Positions 16,762 through 26,373 of a stretch of DNA of 64,000 bases are shown one piece after another. Origin of the DNA: Desulfobulbus sp. (lineage in GTDB: Bacteria > Desulfobacterota > Desulfobulbia > Desulfobulbales > Desulfobulbaceae); contig WQZH01000002.1 in assembly GCA_009780825.1 (NCBI GenBank), positions 1 to 64,000 of the forward strand. The letters are read 5' to 3'. Numbering within the stretch: position 1 is the first letter of the stretch; every line of letters begins with the position of its first letter. The notes beneath the pieces are model-generated. The model did not search any database. It saw only the letters and a program-made list of their open reading frames with translations, and was not told where the DNA came from. A program made the translations under genes and the position numbers.

Positions 16762-17435
16762 CCGCCCGGCCACCCGCCATTGGTGCCTCACCCAACGTGG
16801 GCACCTCGTCTGGATGATTCAGGCGGCCCCCCTTGAGGCGAGAAAAGTATTGTAGCCCAACCACTGCTGTCTCATAAAAATCGAAGAAAACGGGGCCGGG
16901 AGGAGAGGATACCGCGAGCAAGGCGCATTGCCGCGCGATACTGAGCCGCACCGGGATCGACCAGGCAAATACTCGCCGCTCTTCTAGGTCTGGAAAAATC
17001 GCGTTTCACAATAAGTTGATCGATCTTGGCGGGTGCTCTTTTTCTCTCAGGCCTCTTCGGTCTCGCGTTCTCCAGGAAAATACCTGCCGCTGATTCCATG
17101 CAATGCTCTCTCCCGCTTGCGGACAAGCGTCTGGTATGCGCCAGACTCAAAGCTGCAAGAAATCGATTCTTCGCTCTTGGCGGGCACGACAGAAGCATCG
17201 CCCCCGGAACAGTCCCCGGAAATGGTTGGGACAGATAACAAGATGCTGCGGCCTCACTGCGCAGGTCTACGCTGGGGGTCAACGGACCATAGCCATCCGC
17301 TTGGGGCAGGTTGCTCCGCAATCTTACTCCTCCGGGAGACCTTGGCAGGAATGCGATGGACAAGGAAGAAAAAGCACGTTAAAATCTCATAGATAGATGG
17401 GAACCATCTCTTTTTGCAACCAATTCTGCAAATCC
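16762..17435. other. Intergenic region after the ComEA-like gene
   Basis: About 670 bases including the right inverted repeat. A minus-strand frame at 16872-17363 is open for 163 codons and ends in the repeat with RFLRFL, but its composition (many Arg, Ser, Pro), lack of SD and lack of any known domain make it doubtful. The segment 17120-17200 has several short complementary stretches and could encode a structured RNA; none was recognised. Confidence 0.4.
16862..16896 (-). repeat. Right arm of 35-nt inverted repeat
   Basis: Matches the reverse complement of 16431-16465 with two differences. On the minus strand it encodes a frame ending RFLRFL-stop, as does the left arm on the plus strand. 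Confidence 0.9.
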
Positions 17436-18098
17436 ATGACGCACGCATCCTCTCTTTCCCGGTACAGCAAGGGCGAGGAAATCGCCAACAGTCTCACCCA
17501 TGGGCTGGGAGCCTTTCTGGCTGCCGGCGGTCTGGTGGTGCTCGTCTGTTTTGCCACCCTGTACGGCACTTCCTGGCACATCGTCAGCTGCTCGATTTTC
17601 GGCGCTGCCCTGCTCCTGCTCTACTTAGCCTCGACCCTGTATCACGCCATTCCTCATCCTGGCGCCAAAACCATTTTGCGCATCCTCGACCATGCGGCTA
17701 TCCTAGTGCTGATCGCCGGCACCTACACCCCCTTTACCCTGGTCAACCTGCGCGGCCCTTGGGGATGGAGCCTGTTCGGCCTGATCTGGGGATTGGCGGT
17801 AGCGGGCATTCTGATCGAAACGACCCGGCTCAGGCGGTTCCGGGGCTGGCTGATCGCCCTCTATGTGGCTATGGGCTGGGCGGTGGTGGCTGCCACGCGA
17901 CCGATGCTGGCCAATGTGGCAAGCGGCGGTCTCTGGCTGCTGCTTGCCGGCGGTCTCGCCTATACCGGCGGCATTGTCTTCTACCTGTGGCGCCGCCTGC
18001 CGTACAACCATGCCATCTGGCATCTCTTTGTTCTGACCGGTGGCACCCTGCACTATTTCGCCGTTCTCTTCTATGTCATTCCGGCAGCCAGTAGTTGA
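17436..18098 (+). CDS. trhA: Hemolysin III / TrhA family membrane protein
   Basis: A 220-residue protein with seven hydrophobic segments and the family motifs: YSKGEEIANSLTHGLGA at the N-terminus, STLYHAIP, LDHAAILVLIAGTYTPFTL and HAIWHLFVLTGGTLHY. The conserved His residues fit the PAQR-like metal site. In bacteria the family is linked to membrane fluidity or energy homeostasis; the hemolysin label comes from Bacillus cereus and need not apply. The start is uncertain between 17436 and 17397; neither has a clear SD and the shorter form matches the usual family start. Confidence 0.88.
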   Translation: MTHASSLSRYSKGEEIANSLTHGLGAFLAAGGLVVLVCFATLYGTSWHIVSCSIFGAALLLLYLASTLYHAIPHPGAKTILRILDHAAILVLIAGTYTPFTLVNLRGPWGWSLFGLIWGLAVAGILIETTRLRRFRGWLIALYVAMGWAVVAATRPMLANVASGGLWLLLAGGLAYTGGIVFYLWRRLPYNHAIWHLFVLTGGTLHYFAVLFYVIPAASS

Positions 18099-18111
18099 GG
18101 ATGATAAGGCA

Positions 18112-19002
18112 ATGTCGGAAGCAAACGGGTACGACAACTGCGGCATATCACAGGGGAGCCCCATGATCGCTGACAGCACGTTCCTGCAAGCGCTCAAGAA
18201 GCACATCGAGGCCAAACAGATTGCCCTGCCGATCTTCGATCCCATTGCCATGCGCCTGCAGCAGGAACTGCTGAAAAAAGATCCCAGTCTGCAAGCCATC
18301 GAAAAGCTGATCTGCGCCGATCAGTCTCTCTCCAGTCAGCTGCTCAAGATCGCCAATTCGTCGGTTTATCGAGGGCTGATTGATATCACTACCGTCAGAT
18401 CGGCCTTGATCAGGCTGGGTATTTCAGAAGTTTTCCGGATTGTCATGATCAATGTCAGCCAGAAATCGTTTTCCGACCGTGACCGCCGGACTGACGCCAT
18501 CATGAAAAAGTTGTGGCAGCATGCCATGGGGTGCGCCTTTGCCGCCGGCATGCTTTCCAACAGCCTCGATTTCGGCATATTTCAGCAGGAGGCCTTTTTT
18601 GCCGGTCTGCTGCACGATATCGGCAAGTTGCTCGTCCTGAAGGTGGTTGCCGATAAAAAACAGACCAACAAAACCCTGGACGTCTCAGAACCCATGCTGC
18701 TCGGGACGATGGATCTTCTGCATGCCGAGCAGGGATACCTGCTGTTGCGCCAAATCCAACTGCCGGAGCATTTTGCCCTTATCGCCCGCGATCATCATCT
18801 CCCGGAATTTCCCCCCGACAATTACCTCCTCATGCTCGTACGCCTCGCCAACCAGATTTGCCATTGGATGGGCATCGGCTTGCGGCATGACCCAAACCTC
18901 GACCTGCTGGCGCTGCCGGAAGCGGTCCAGCTTGGTCTTTCTCTCACCGAGTTGAACAGTGTGCAGCATTTCCTGACCAGCGCGTCCGGTCTCTTTTCCT
19001 GA
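18112..19002 (+). CDS. HDOD domain signalling protein
   Basis: A 296-residue single-domain protein. The HDOD region spans about residues 30-230 with LPIFDPIAMRLQQELLKKDP, IANSSVYRG and LLHDIGKLLVLKV; the HD dipeptide is kept in LHDIGK, while most HDOD proteins lack a complete HD metal site. The family acts in signalling linked to c-di-GMP, motility or stress without known catalysis. The start could be ATG 18112 (AAGG upstream) or ATG 18163 (AGGGGAG upstream). It follows trhA by 13 bases and may be cotranscribed. Confidence 0.88.
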   Translation: MSEANGYDNCGISQGSPMIADSTFLQALKKHIEAKQIALPIFDPIAMRLQQELLKKDPSLQAIEKLICADQSLSSQLLKIANSSVYRGLIDITTVRSALIRLGISEVFRIVMINVSQKSFSDRDRRTDAIMKKLWQHAMGCAFAAGMLSNSLDFGIFQQEAFFAGLLHDIGKLLVLKVVADKKQTNKTLDVSEPMLLGTMDLLHAEQGYLLLRQIQLPEHFALIARDHHLPEFPPDNYLLMLVRLANQICHWMGIGLRHDPNLDLLALPEAVQLGLSLTELNSVQHFLTSASGLFS

Positions 19003-19083
19003 ACTCCAGGCCACTGCCATCCCCCCGGGCCAGCGATCCGGACCAGTTCCCCGCCGTGCGCCACTCCATCAGCGGAGACACAT

Positions 19084-19983
19084 TCACGACACATCCTCAT
19101 GGAACGAATTTTCATCTTCCATCGGTTCGAGATGGGTCGTGACATACGCCTCGCCCAAGGCTTGGCAAAGCGCCTGTTCAAAATCCTCAGCCAGGTGGTG
19201 AGCGTCATGCACCGTCCAGTCGCCCGGCACGAGCATGTGCACGGAAATGAACCGATGGGCTGCTGCCTGCCGGGTCCGCAGGGCATGAAATTCCACCCGT
19301 TTCGCCCGGAAAACCGCCATCACCTGCTCAATCGCGTTCTGTTCCCTTTTCGGTAGAGCCGCATCCATCAATCCATCCACAGACCGCCGGAGCAGAGAGA
19401 CACCCGTCCACACGATATTGGCGCTGGCCAGCAGGGCGACAATCGGGTCGAGCACGGGCCATCCGGTCACCGCCACCAGGCCGACGCCGACCACGACGCC
19501 AGCCGATGTCACCACGTCGGTGAGCAGGTGCCGGCCATCGGCTTCCAGGGTGATTGAATTGTAGCGGCGTCCCGCGTTAAGCAGCATGCGCGCCGCCACA
19601 AAATTCACCACGCCCGCGACAATGGCAATTGCCAAGCCCACGCCGAGTTGGCCCAACGGCCGGGGATGGAGAATGCGCTCAATGGCGGCGGCGGCGATCC
19701 CTACCGCCGCCAAGGTGATGAGGACGCCGGCAAAGCCGCTGGAAAAATATTCCGCCTTGCCATGACCGTACGGATGTTTGGCATCAGCGGCCTGCGCCGC
19801 CCACGACAACATCCACAGGGCCATCACCGCGCCAAAGAGATTGGTCATGGATTCGACGGCATCGGAAAGTAACCCCATCGACCCGCTTATCAGATACGCC
19901 ACCAGCTTCAAAAAAATGGTGGCGATGGCTGCCGCGATGGAGAGCCAGGCATAACGGGTCAGTGCTGTCCGCTGGGTTGTCAT
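19084..19983 (-). CDS. Cation diffusion facilitator family metal efflux transporter
   Basis: A 299-residue membrane transporter with six predicted helices in residues 12-205 and a cytoplasmic C-terminal domain. Metal-site motifs are seen: SMGLLSDAVESM in TM2, HPYGHGKAEYFSS after TM2, and EADGRHLLTDVVTS in TM5 (HxxxD-type). The C-terminal domain ends with HDAHHLAEDFEQAL and VTTHLEP. The family exports Zn, Fe or Mn using the proton gradient; the exact metal cannot be told. AAAGGTGAG precedes the ATG. Monocistronic. Confidence 0.93.
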   Translation of the reverse strand: MTTQRTALTRYAWLSIAAAIATIFLKLVAYLISGSMGLLSDAVESMTNLFGAVMALWMLSWAAQAADAKHPYGHGKAEYFSSGFAGVLITLAAVGIAAAAIERILHPRPLGQLGVGLAIAIVAGVVNFVAARMLLNAGRRYNSITLEADGRHLLTDVVTSAGVVVGVGLVAVTGWPVLDPIVALLASANIVWTGVSLLRRSVDGLMDAALPKREQNAIEQVMAVFRAKRVEFHALRTRQAAAHRFISVHMLVPGDWTVHDAHHLAEDFEQALCQALGEAYVTTHLEPMEDENSFHEDVS

Positions 19984-20070
19984 CTCACCTTTCCCCGAAA
20001 TCCGCAGGCTTACTCTCGCTTGCGAAAACGCCGCAAGGCAGGGCCGCGATGCAACGAGTTGCCCTCCTGC

Positions 20071-21279
20071 TCAATCACGGAGAACCTGCGCCATCTCGCG
20101 GGCAATGGCCAGCTCCTCGTTGGTGGGGATGACAAACACCCGGACGGTGCTATCCGGCGCGCTGATACAGCGGGCCTCTTTTGTCCGCAGCCAATTGTGC
20201 TCTGGATCGAGCCGTACCCCGAACGCCTCCATCCCTTTCAGGGATTCCGCGCGGACAATGGGATCATTCTCGCCGATACCGGCGGTGAAAACGATGCCAT
20301 CCACCCGGCCAAGCACTGCCATGTAAGCGCCGATGTACTTGCGGATGCGGTAGGTCTGCACCTCCACCGCCAGTTTGGCCCGGACATGGCCCGCAACCGC
20401 CGCCTTGTGGATGTCGCGCATGTCGTTCATGCCGCATAGGCCCTTGAGTCCCGACTCCTTGTTGAGCAGCGTATCAATGGCTTCCAGATCCATCCCCTTG
20501 TTTTGCTTCAAAAACAGGTGGAGCGCCGGATCGACGTCACCGGAGCGGGTACCCATCACCAGCCCTTCCAGTGGCGTCATGCCCAGCGACGTATCGACAC
20601 TGCACCCGTTTTCGATCGCGGTCATGGAGCAGCCATTGCCAAGGTGAATGGTGATCAAATTGCATTCGGGCAACGATTTGTCCAAAAGGCGGGCGCATTC
20701 CTTGGCCACGAACCAGTGCGAGGTGCCATGAAAGCCGTATCGACGCACCCGGTCCGTTTCGTAGAGCGCATAAGGAATGGCGTAGAGATACGCTCGGGGA
20801 GGCATGGTCTGATGAAAGGCAGTATCAAAGACCGCCACCTGCGGCACCTGGGAAAAAATATCCATGGCCACCCGAATGCCGTCCAGGTTGGCCGGGTTGT
20901 GGAGGGGAGCCAAGGGGATATTGCGTTGCAAAACCTCGATCACCGCCGGGGTGATCCGCATTGATCCGCGGAAATCTTCGCCGCCGTGCACCACTCGATG
21001 GCCGATGGCGCCGATCTCCGAGACATGGCCGATCACGCCCTTGTCCTTGTCGGTCAAGGTGGCGATCGCCAGCAGCATGCCGCTGTGATGATCCGGAATC
21101 GGCTGCTCAATCACTGATTCCTGTTCATTTCTGGTCTCAGGGAAGGCGATGTTTTTCAAACGACCGCACGTCTCGCCGATCCGCTCCACCAGACCGGCGG
21201 CCAGCACGGTTTCGTCCGCCATCTCGATCACTTGGTATTTAATCGACGAGCTGCCGGAATTGATGATGAACAATTTCAT
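20071..21279 (-). CDS. ackA: Acetate kinase
   Basis: Interconverts acetyl phosphate plus ADP with acetate plus ATP. The 402-residue protein has all signatures: FIINSGSSSIKYQV at the N-terminus, HRVVHGGEDF, the FDTAFHQTMP region, RRYGFHGTSHWFV, and the ATPase-fold HLGNGCSM and FTAGIGENDP. It lies 24 bases after pta on the same strand, so the pair works as the acetyl-CoA to acetate route for substrate-level ATP during incomplete oxidation, or in acetate activation. AAGGAACGG lies upstream of the ATG. Confidence 0.98.
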   Translation of the reverse strand: MKLFIINSGSSSIKYQVIEMADETVLAAGLVERIGETCGRLKNIAFPETRNEQESVIEQPIPDHHSGMLLAIATLTDKDKGVIGHVSEIGAIGHRVVHGGEDFRGSMRITPAVIEVLQRNIPLAPLHNPANLDGIRVAMDIFSQVPQVAVFDTAFHQTMPPRAYLYAIPYALYETDRVRRYGFHGTSHWFVAKECARLLDKSLPECNLITIHLGNGCSMTAIENGCSVDTSLGMTPLEGLVMGTRSGDVDPALHLFLKQNKGMDLEAIDTLLNKESGLKGLCGMNDMRDIHKAAVAGHVRAKLAVEVQTYRIRKYIGAYMAVLGRVDGIVFTAGIGENDPIVRAESLKGMEAFGVRLDPEHNWLRTKEARCISAPDSTVRVFVIPTNEELAIAREMAQVLRD

Positions 21280-21303
21280 GATCCCGTTCCTTGCGCGAAT
21301 CGT

Positions 21304-23421
21304 TCAATGATGTTTAGCCACTTGCGCCTGGATAGCGGTCAGGGCAACGGTATAAACGATGTCCTGGACCGTGCAACCCCGTGACAGGTCGTTGACCGGT
21401 TTATTCAATCCCTGGAGGACCGGCCCCATGGCTACGGCGTTGGCTGCGCGTTGCACGGCCTTGTAGGTGTTGTTGCCGGTGTTGAGGTCGGGAAAGATGA
21501 AAACCGTGGCCCGCCCGGCCACCTGGGAATCCGGCCACTTCAATGCCGCAACCTCGGAATCGAAGGCCGCATCATACTGCAGTGGGCCTTCAAGCGGGTA
21601 GTCGAGACCGCGTTCAGCCATCAACTGCTGGGCAATGGCCGTGGCCTGCACCACCTTGTCCACGCTCTCGCCCGATCCAGATGCGCCGGTGGAATAGCTC
21701 AGCAGGGCCACCCGGGGCTCAATGCCATAAATCCTGGCGGTTTCCGCAGAACTCAGAGCGATCTCCGCCAATTGGCGGGCATCGGGGTTAGGCACTACGG
21801 CACAGTCGCCGAAAGCCAAGATCTTGGACTGCAGGCACATGATGAAGATCGAAGAAACGACCGACACGCCAGGCCTGGTTTTGATGAACTCGAAGGCCGG
21901 CCGGATCGTCTGGGCGGTGGTGGTGATCGAACCGCTGACCATGCCGTCGGCCAGCCCCTTATGCACCATCATGGTGCTGAAATAGGTGGGATCGGACATC
22001 CGGTCGCGGGCCACATCCATGACGATGCCACGATGCTTGCGAATGTCAAAATAGGCTTGGACGAAATCGTCGTAGTATTCCGAAGCGGTTGGATTGATGA
22101 TCGCCGCGCTGTCGATGTTGAGATTGAGCTTGGCGGCCTTGGTCCGGATATCGTCCTCTCGGCCCAGCAGGGTGATGTCGGCGATGCCTCGGCGCAGGAT
22201 AATGTCGGTGGCATTGAGAATGCGTTCGCCCATGCCTTCGGGCAGGACGATATGCTGCTTGCTTCGCGAGGCCTTTTCCATCAGCGAGTATTCGAACATG
22301 CGCGGGGTGATCCGGGCGGATCGCTGGGCCACGACCCGTTTGGTCAATTCGGGGACATTGACATATTTGGCGAACCAACCGAGGGCGGTGGCGATCCGCT
22401 TGGTGTCGGTGTGCTCGATCCGACCGTAGAGCTCGTTGACACTTTGCACCGTGTCGTAGGTATGCGATTCGACAAACAACACCGGAACCGGAATGCCGGT
22501 CCAGCCCTGGATCAGCCGCTGCACGCTGGGACTGAGTTCGATGCCGCCGGTGATGAGAATGCCGGCAATGTTGGGATAGGCCGAGGAAATTCTGCTGGCG
22601 AGGCTGGCGATGATAATGTCGGACCGGTCACCCGGGGTGATGATCAGGCTGCCTTCCTTGAGATATTCGAGGAAATTGCTGATCTGCATCGCCGCCACCA
22701 GATAATTGCTCACCAGGTTGAGCATGCTTGGTTTGCCATACAGCACCTCGGCGCCGAGCCAGCGCTTGACGTCGTCGATGGTCGGGTTGCCCAGGGCACG
22801 GTTTTCAGGGATGACATACAGGGGGGACGGGCGGTCGAACTGCTCGCGGCACTTGTCGCTGCTCGCGGTATCGCGGAGAAAGGTCTCCGGGGCACGGTTG
22901 AGGATGATGGCGGCGATCTCCACCCCTTTTTCCTCCAGAGTATCGATGGTGATCGCCATATGGGTACAGATCTCCTCGGAGGATTTGTCTCGTCCCGAGG
23001 CGATGAGCAGCACCGGGGCACCGAGGTTGGCGGCGATATTGGCGTTGAGGTCGAGTTCGAACCCCGGATCCTTGCCTTGGAAATCGGTGCCCTCGCAAAG
23101 GATGAAATCGTATTTGGCTTCGAGTTGCTTGTATTTCTTAAGGATGTTCTCGTAGAGGATCTCCTCCCGGCCCGAGGTGATCAGCTGTCGTGCTTGGCTC
23201 AGGGTATAGGCGTGGGTGTCGGCATATTCGATATCGAGCTTGAAGTATTTGAGCACCAGGTTGAGATCGTGATCGACCCGGCCGAAGACGTGATCGTTGA
23301 TGATCGGACGAAAAAAGGCGATGCGGCTGAGTTCTTTCATAATCACCTGCATGACGCCGAGGATGATGGCCGATTTGCCGCTGCGTTCCTCGGCTGCGGT
23401 CACATAGAGATTGTTCGCCAT
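21304..23421 (-). CDS. pta: Phosphate acetyltransferase, long form
   Basis: Converts acetyl-CoA plus phosphate to acetyl phosphate. This 705-residue protein is the long three-domain type: an N-terminal P-loop-like dethiobiotin-synthetase-type domain (LYVTAAEERSGKSAIILG; about residues 1-200), a DRTGG domain (about 215-330), and the catalytic PTA_PTB domain (about 385-705; VLPEGMGERIL, SYSTGASGSGESV, PDLNTGNNTYKAVQR). GAGGT precedes the ATG. It forms an operon with ackA, and a hairpin at 23463-23504 lies in its leader. Confidence 0.97.
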   Translation of the reverse strand: MANNLYVTAAEERSGKSAIILGVMQVIMKELSRIAFFRPIINDHVFGRVDHDLNLVLKYFKLDIEYADTHAYTLSQARQLITSGREEILYENILKKYKQLEAKYDFILCEGTDFQGKDPGFELDLNANIAANLGAPVLLIASGRDKSSEEICTHMAITIDTLEEKGVEIAAIILNRAPETFLRDTASSDKCREQFDRPSPLYVIPENRALGNPTIDDVKRWLGAEVLYGKPSMLNLVSNYLVAAMQISNFLEYLKEGSLIITPGDRSDIIIASLASRISSAYPNIAGILITGGIELSPSVQRLIQGWTGIPVPVLFVESHTYDTVQSVNELYGRIEHTDTKRIATALGWFAKYVNVPELTKRVVAQRSARITPRMFEYSLMEKASRSKQHIVLPEGMGERILNATDIILRRGIADITLLGREDDIRTKAAKLNLNIDSAAIINPTASEYYDDFVQAYFDIRKHRGIVMDVARDRMSDPTYFSTMMVHKGLADGMVSGSITTTAQTIRPAFEFIKTRPGVSVVSSIFIMCLQSKILAFGDCAVVPNPDARQLAEIALSSAETARIYGIEPRVALLSYSTGASGSGESVDKVVQATAIAQQLMAERGLDYPLEGPLQYDAAFDSEVAALKWPDSQVAGRATVFIFPDLNTGNNTYKAVQRAANAVAMGPVLQGLNKPVNDLSRGCTVQDIVYTVALTAIQAQVAKHH

Positions 23422-23462
23422 GGGAAATGACCTCGCTTCCCCGCTGCACGGGGGAAATCGGA

Positions 23463-23504
23463 AAAAAGAATCGGTCCCGGAGGAGCCGCTGCCGAGACCG
23501 ATTT
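23463..23504 (-). terminator. Terminator-like hairpin ahead of pta
   Basis: Stem AATCGGTC (23469-23476) with GACCGATT (23496-23503), followed on the minus strand by a C and six T. It may end transcripts of the upstream LOG gene or act as an attenuator in the pta leader, 42 bases before the pta start. Confidence 0.65.
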
Positions 23505-23636
23505 GGACTATTTAGTCTCAATGTAGAACGATTTCATATTGCTCTCTAATGAATTACGGCGGCCTGCCCGTCGTTGCAACTGAAATCGCGGTTGCGAAAG
23601 AGGGCTGGATCGCCCCCAAGATGGCTGGCGTTCGGT

Positions 23637-24308
23637 TCACCCTATCCCGCTACGCTGGTCACCCTCGAACTGGCGGCACCGCTCTATATAGCCGCCGATA
23701 ATCGCCGCCACTTCCTCCGGAGTATCAGCCAGATGAAAGAGATCTACATCCTCGGGGTCAATCGATTTGCGCGGCAGCATTTCCGCCCGGATCCAATCGA
23801 TCAACCCCTGCCAGTAGCTGGTGCCGAACAGGACGATGGGGAACCGCCGGATTTTTCTGGTCTGAACCAGAGTGAGTGACTCGAAAAACTCGTCCATGGT
23901 ACCAAAGCCGCCGGGAAAGATGACATAGCCCATGGCGAAGCGGACAAACATCAGCTTGCGGATGAAAAAATAACGGAAGGTCAAGCTGCGGTTCTGATAA
24001 TGGTTGGGGTGCTGTTCCCGGGGGAGGATGATATTCAGCCCCACCGAGGTGCCGCCGGCTTCGAAACAGCCCCGGCTGGCCGCCTCCATAATGCCGGGAC
24101 CGCCGCCGGTAATCACCGCCAGGTTCATCTTGGTGAGTGCTCCGGCCGTGGCGCGTGCGGCGGTGTAGTAGGGAGTGTCTTCGCCGAAGCGGGCACCGCC
24201 GAAGACTGAAACCGCCGGCCCCAGGTCGTTGAGGGTTTCAATGCCGTCAATCAATTCGGCCTGAATGCGGAAAACGCGCCAGGCTTCCGAGGTTCTCAAA
24301 TCGTCCAT
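23637..24308 (-). CDS. LOG family protein (TIGR00730-type Rossmann fold)
   Basis: A 223-residue protein with VFGGARFG near the N-terminus, the nucleotide-binding ITGGGPGIMEAASRG and the catalytic FPGGFGTMDEFFE. In characterised members these motifs release a nucleobase from a nucleoside 5'-monophosphate (cytokinin activation enzymes); many bacterial members act on AMP. The start is ATG 24308; three more codons from a TTG are possible. It lies between fumarase and pta and is likely a separate unit ending at the hairpin 23463-23504. Confidence 0.88.
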   Translation of the reverse strand: MDDLRTSEAWRVFRIQAELIDGIETLNDLGPAVSVFGGARFGEDTPYYTAARATAGALTKMNLAVITGGGPGIMEAASRGCFEAGGTSVGLNIILPREQHPNHYQNRSLTFRYFFIRKLMFVRFAMGYVIFPGGFGTMDEFFESLTLVQTRKIRRFPIVLFGTSYWQGLIDWIRAEMLPRKSIDPEDVDLFHLADTPEEVAAIIGGYIERCRQFEGDQRSGIG

Positions 24309-24412
24309 ACGCAGCAACAGGGCAAAACAGGCGAAGAAGCGCCAGCTTCTCCGCCTGCCCGGGATATTCGTCAGTTCATCGTCCGTGAGTTCGGCGAGGA
24401 AACGACGGTTGT

Positions 24413-26032
24413 TTACATGAGACTCTTGAAGAAGTCATTCCCTTTATCGTCCACTAGAATGAAGGCCGGAAAATCGACCACTTCGATTTTCCAGACGGCT
24501 TCCATGCCCAACTCCGGGTAGTCGATGCACTCGACCTTCTTGATGTTCTCCTCGGCCAGCAATGCGGCCGGGCCGCCGATGGAACCGAGGTAGAAGCCGC
24601 CGTGCTTCTTGCAGGCGTCGGTGACCTGCTGCGAACGGTTGCCCTTGGCGATCATCACCATGGAGCCTCCGTTGGCCTGGAACAGATCGACATAGCTGTC
24701 CATGCGGCCTGCGGTGGTTGGCCCGAAGGAACCGGAAGGCTTGCCGGGTGGGGTCTTGGCCGGGCCGGCATAGTAGACCGGGTGGTTTTTCAGATAGTCG
24801 GGCAGCGGCTTGCCGGCATCGAGCAGCTCTTTCCATTTGGCATGGGCGATATCACGGCCGACAATGATGGTGCCGGTCAGGGACAGAACAGTGGAAACCG
24901 GATATTGGGTCAGGGTGGCCAACACCTTGGCTACGGGCTGATTGAGGTCGATCTTCACCGAATGACTGCCGGTACGGTTACGGTATTCCGCCGGGATCAG
25001 ACGGCCGGGATTGTCGTCCATCTGCTCGATCCAGAGGCCGTCCTTGTTGATCTTGGCCTTGATGTTGCGGTCAGCCGAACAGGAAACGCCCATACCCACC
25101 GGGCAGGAGGCGCCATGCCGGGACATGCGGATGACACGGATGTCGTGGGCGAAGTATTTGCCGCCGAACTGGGCGCCGAGGCCGAGTTTCTGGGTTTCAA
25201 CAAGCAATTCCTGCTCCAGTTCCAGATCGCGGAAGGAGCGGCCCAGCTCGTTGCCGCTGGTGGGCAGGTTGTCCAGATACTTGGTCGAAGCCAGCTTCAC
25301 CGTCTTCAGGCAGGTCTCGGCCGAGGTGCCGCCGATGGCAAAGGCGATGTGGTAGGGCGGACAGGCGGCCGTGCCCAAGCTTTTCATCTTCTCCACCAGG
25401 AATTTCTTCAGGGTGCCGGGATTGAGCAGGGCCTTGGTCTCCTGATAGAGATAGGTTTTGTTGCCGCTGCCGCCGCCCTTGGCCAGGAAGAGGAATTTGT
25501 ATTCACTGCCCTGGGTGGCATAGATGTCGATCTGCGCCGGGAGGTTGGTCTTGGTGTTGACCTCCTCGTACATGCTCAACGGCGCATTTTGGGAATAGCG
25601 CAGGTTTTCCTCGGTATAGGTGGTGTACACGCCAGCGGAGAGCATCTCGGCGTCGTCGCAGCCGGTCCAGACATTCTGTCCCTTCTTGGCCACGATACAG
25701 GCCGTGCCGGTATCCTGACAGAACGGCAGCACATAGTTAGCCGCCACCTCGGCGTTGCGCAGCATGGCGCAGGCCACTTCCTTGTCGTTGCGCGAGGATT
25801 CGGGATCGGCAAAAATTTTTGCGACCTGCTCGTTGTGGGCCGGGCGCAGGCGGAACGAGACTTCACGCATGGCCTGCTGGGCCAGCACCTTCAGACCTTC
25901 GGGATCAACCTTGAGGACCTCCTGTCCATTGAAGGTATCGGTGGTGACATACTTCCGGGAACCTTCCAGCAGCCGGAACTTGGTCTCATCCTTACCGAGC
26001 TGGAAAGGATCCTGATACACAAAACCTGCCAT
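24413..26032 (-). CDS. Fumarate hydratase class I, single chain, Fe-S dependent
   Basis: Interconverts fumarate and malate with an oxygen-sensitive [4Fe-4S] cluster. The 539-residue protein carries both alpha and beta parts. Cluster cysteines are likely in [18 protein letters not shown] and [11 protein letters not shown]. The C-terminal beta-like part contains [21 protein letters not shown] split about residues 435-460 with the TTAGRMD substrate loop. It fits the malate step of the methylmalonyl-CoA/propionate route in Desulfobulbus-like organisms (inference). AAGGAG precedes ATG 26032; a longer upstream frame has no SD. Confidence 0.95.
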   Translation of the reverse strand: MAGFVYQDPFQLGKDETKFRLLEGSRKYVTTDTFNGQEVLKVDPEGLKVLAQQAMREVSFRLRPAHNEQVAKIFADPESSRNDKEVACAMLRNAEVAANYVLPFCQDTGTACIVAKKGQNVWTGCDDAEMLSAGVYTTYTEENLRYSQNAPLSMYEEVNTKTNLPAQIDIYATQGSEYKFLFLAKGGGSGNKTYLYQETKALLNPGTLKKFLVEKMKSLGTAACPPYHIAFAIGGTSAETCLKTVKLASTKYLDNLPTSGNELGRSFRDLELEQELLVETQKLGLGAQFGGKYFAHDIRVIRMSRHGASCPVGMGVSCSADRNIKAKINKDGLWIEQMDDNPGRLIPAEYRNRTGSHSVKIDLNQPVAKVLATLTQYPVSTVLSLTGTIIVGRDIAHAKWKELLDAGKPLPDYLKNHPVYYAGPAKTPPGKPSGSFGPTTAGRMDSYVDLFQANGGSMVMIAKGNRSQQVTDACKKHGGFYLGSIGGPAALLAEENIKKVECIDYPELGMEAVWKIEVVDFPAFILVDDKGNDFFKSLM

Positions 26033-26373
26033 AATCATGCTCCTTGTTGAAATGAAAAGATGACGACAAGGGGAGCGGTTGAACCAACTCCCGCCTGACA
26101 GACAAAACACATCGGCTCGTACAACCCGTGGTGCGGCAGCGGTGTACTGGCGGCACCTCTGCGGCCCTGGTCACTGCTTCCGCGCCAGATGCTCCGCCGA
26201 AGCCGCACTTGACGCGGCAAATAGCGGACCAGGCAAATATCCAGTTTTATTTTTACCCTGCGCCGGCGACAAAGGCAAGACAGGAACGGAGGGTAATTGC
26301 TGAAATTCGTGACTGTTTTAGCTGAAGAACGGCTCAGTGACCCGGAGGCGGGAGCGAAGTGACCGAGCAAGCG
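26033..26373. other. Intergenic region between fumarase and hemW
   Basis: About 340 bases, expected to hold the fumarase promoter. No gene or structured RNA was recognised. Confidence 0.45.

Noticed and set aside
21451..23430. 659-codon plus-strand frame
   Set aside because: Antisense to pta, which is unmistakable on the other strand.
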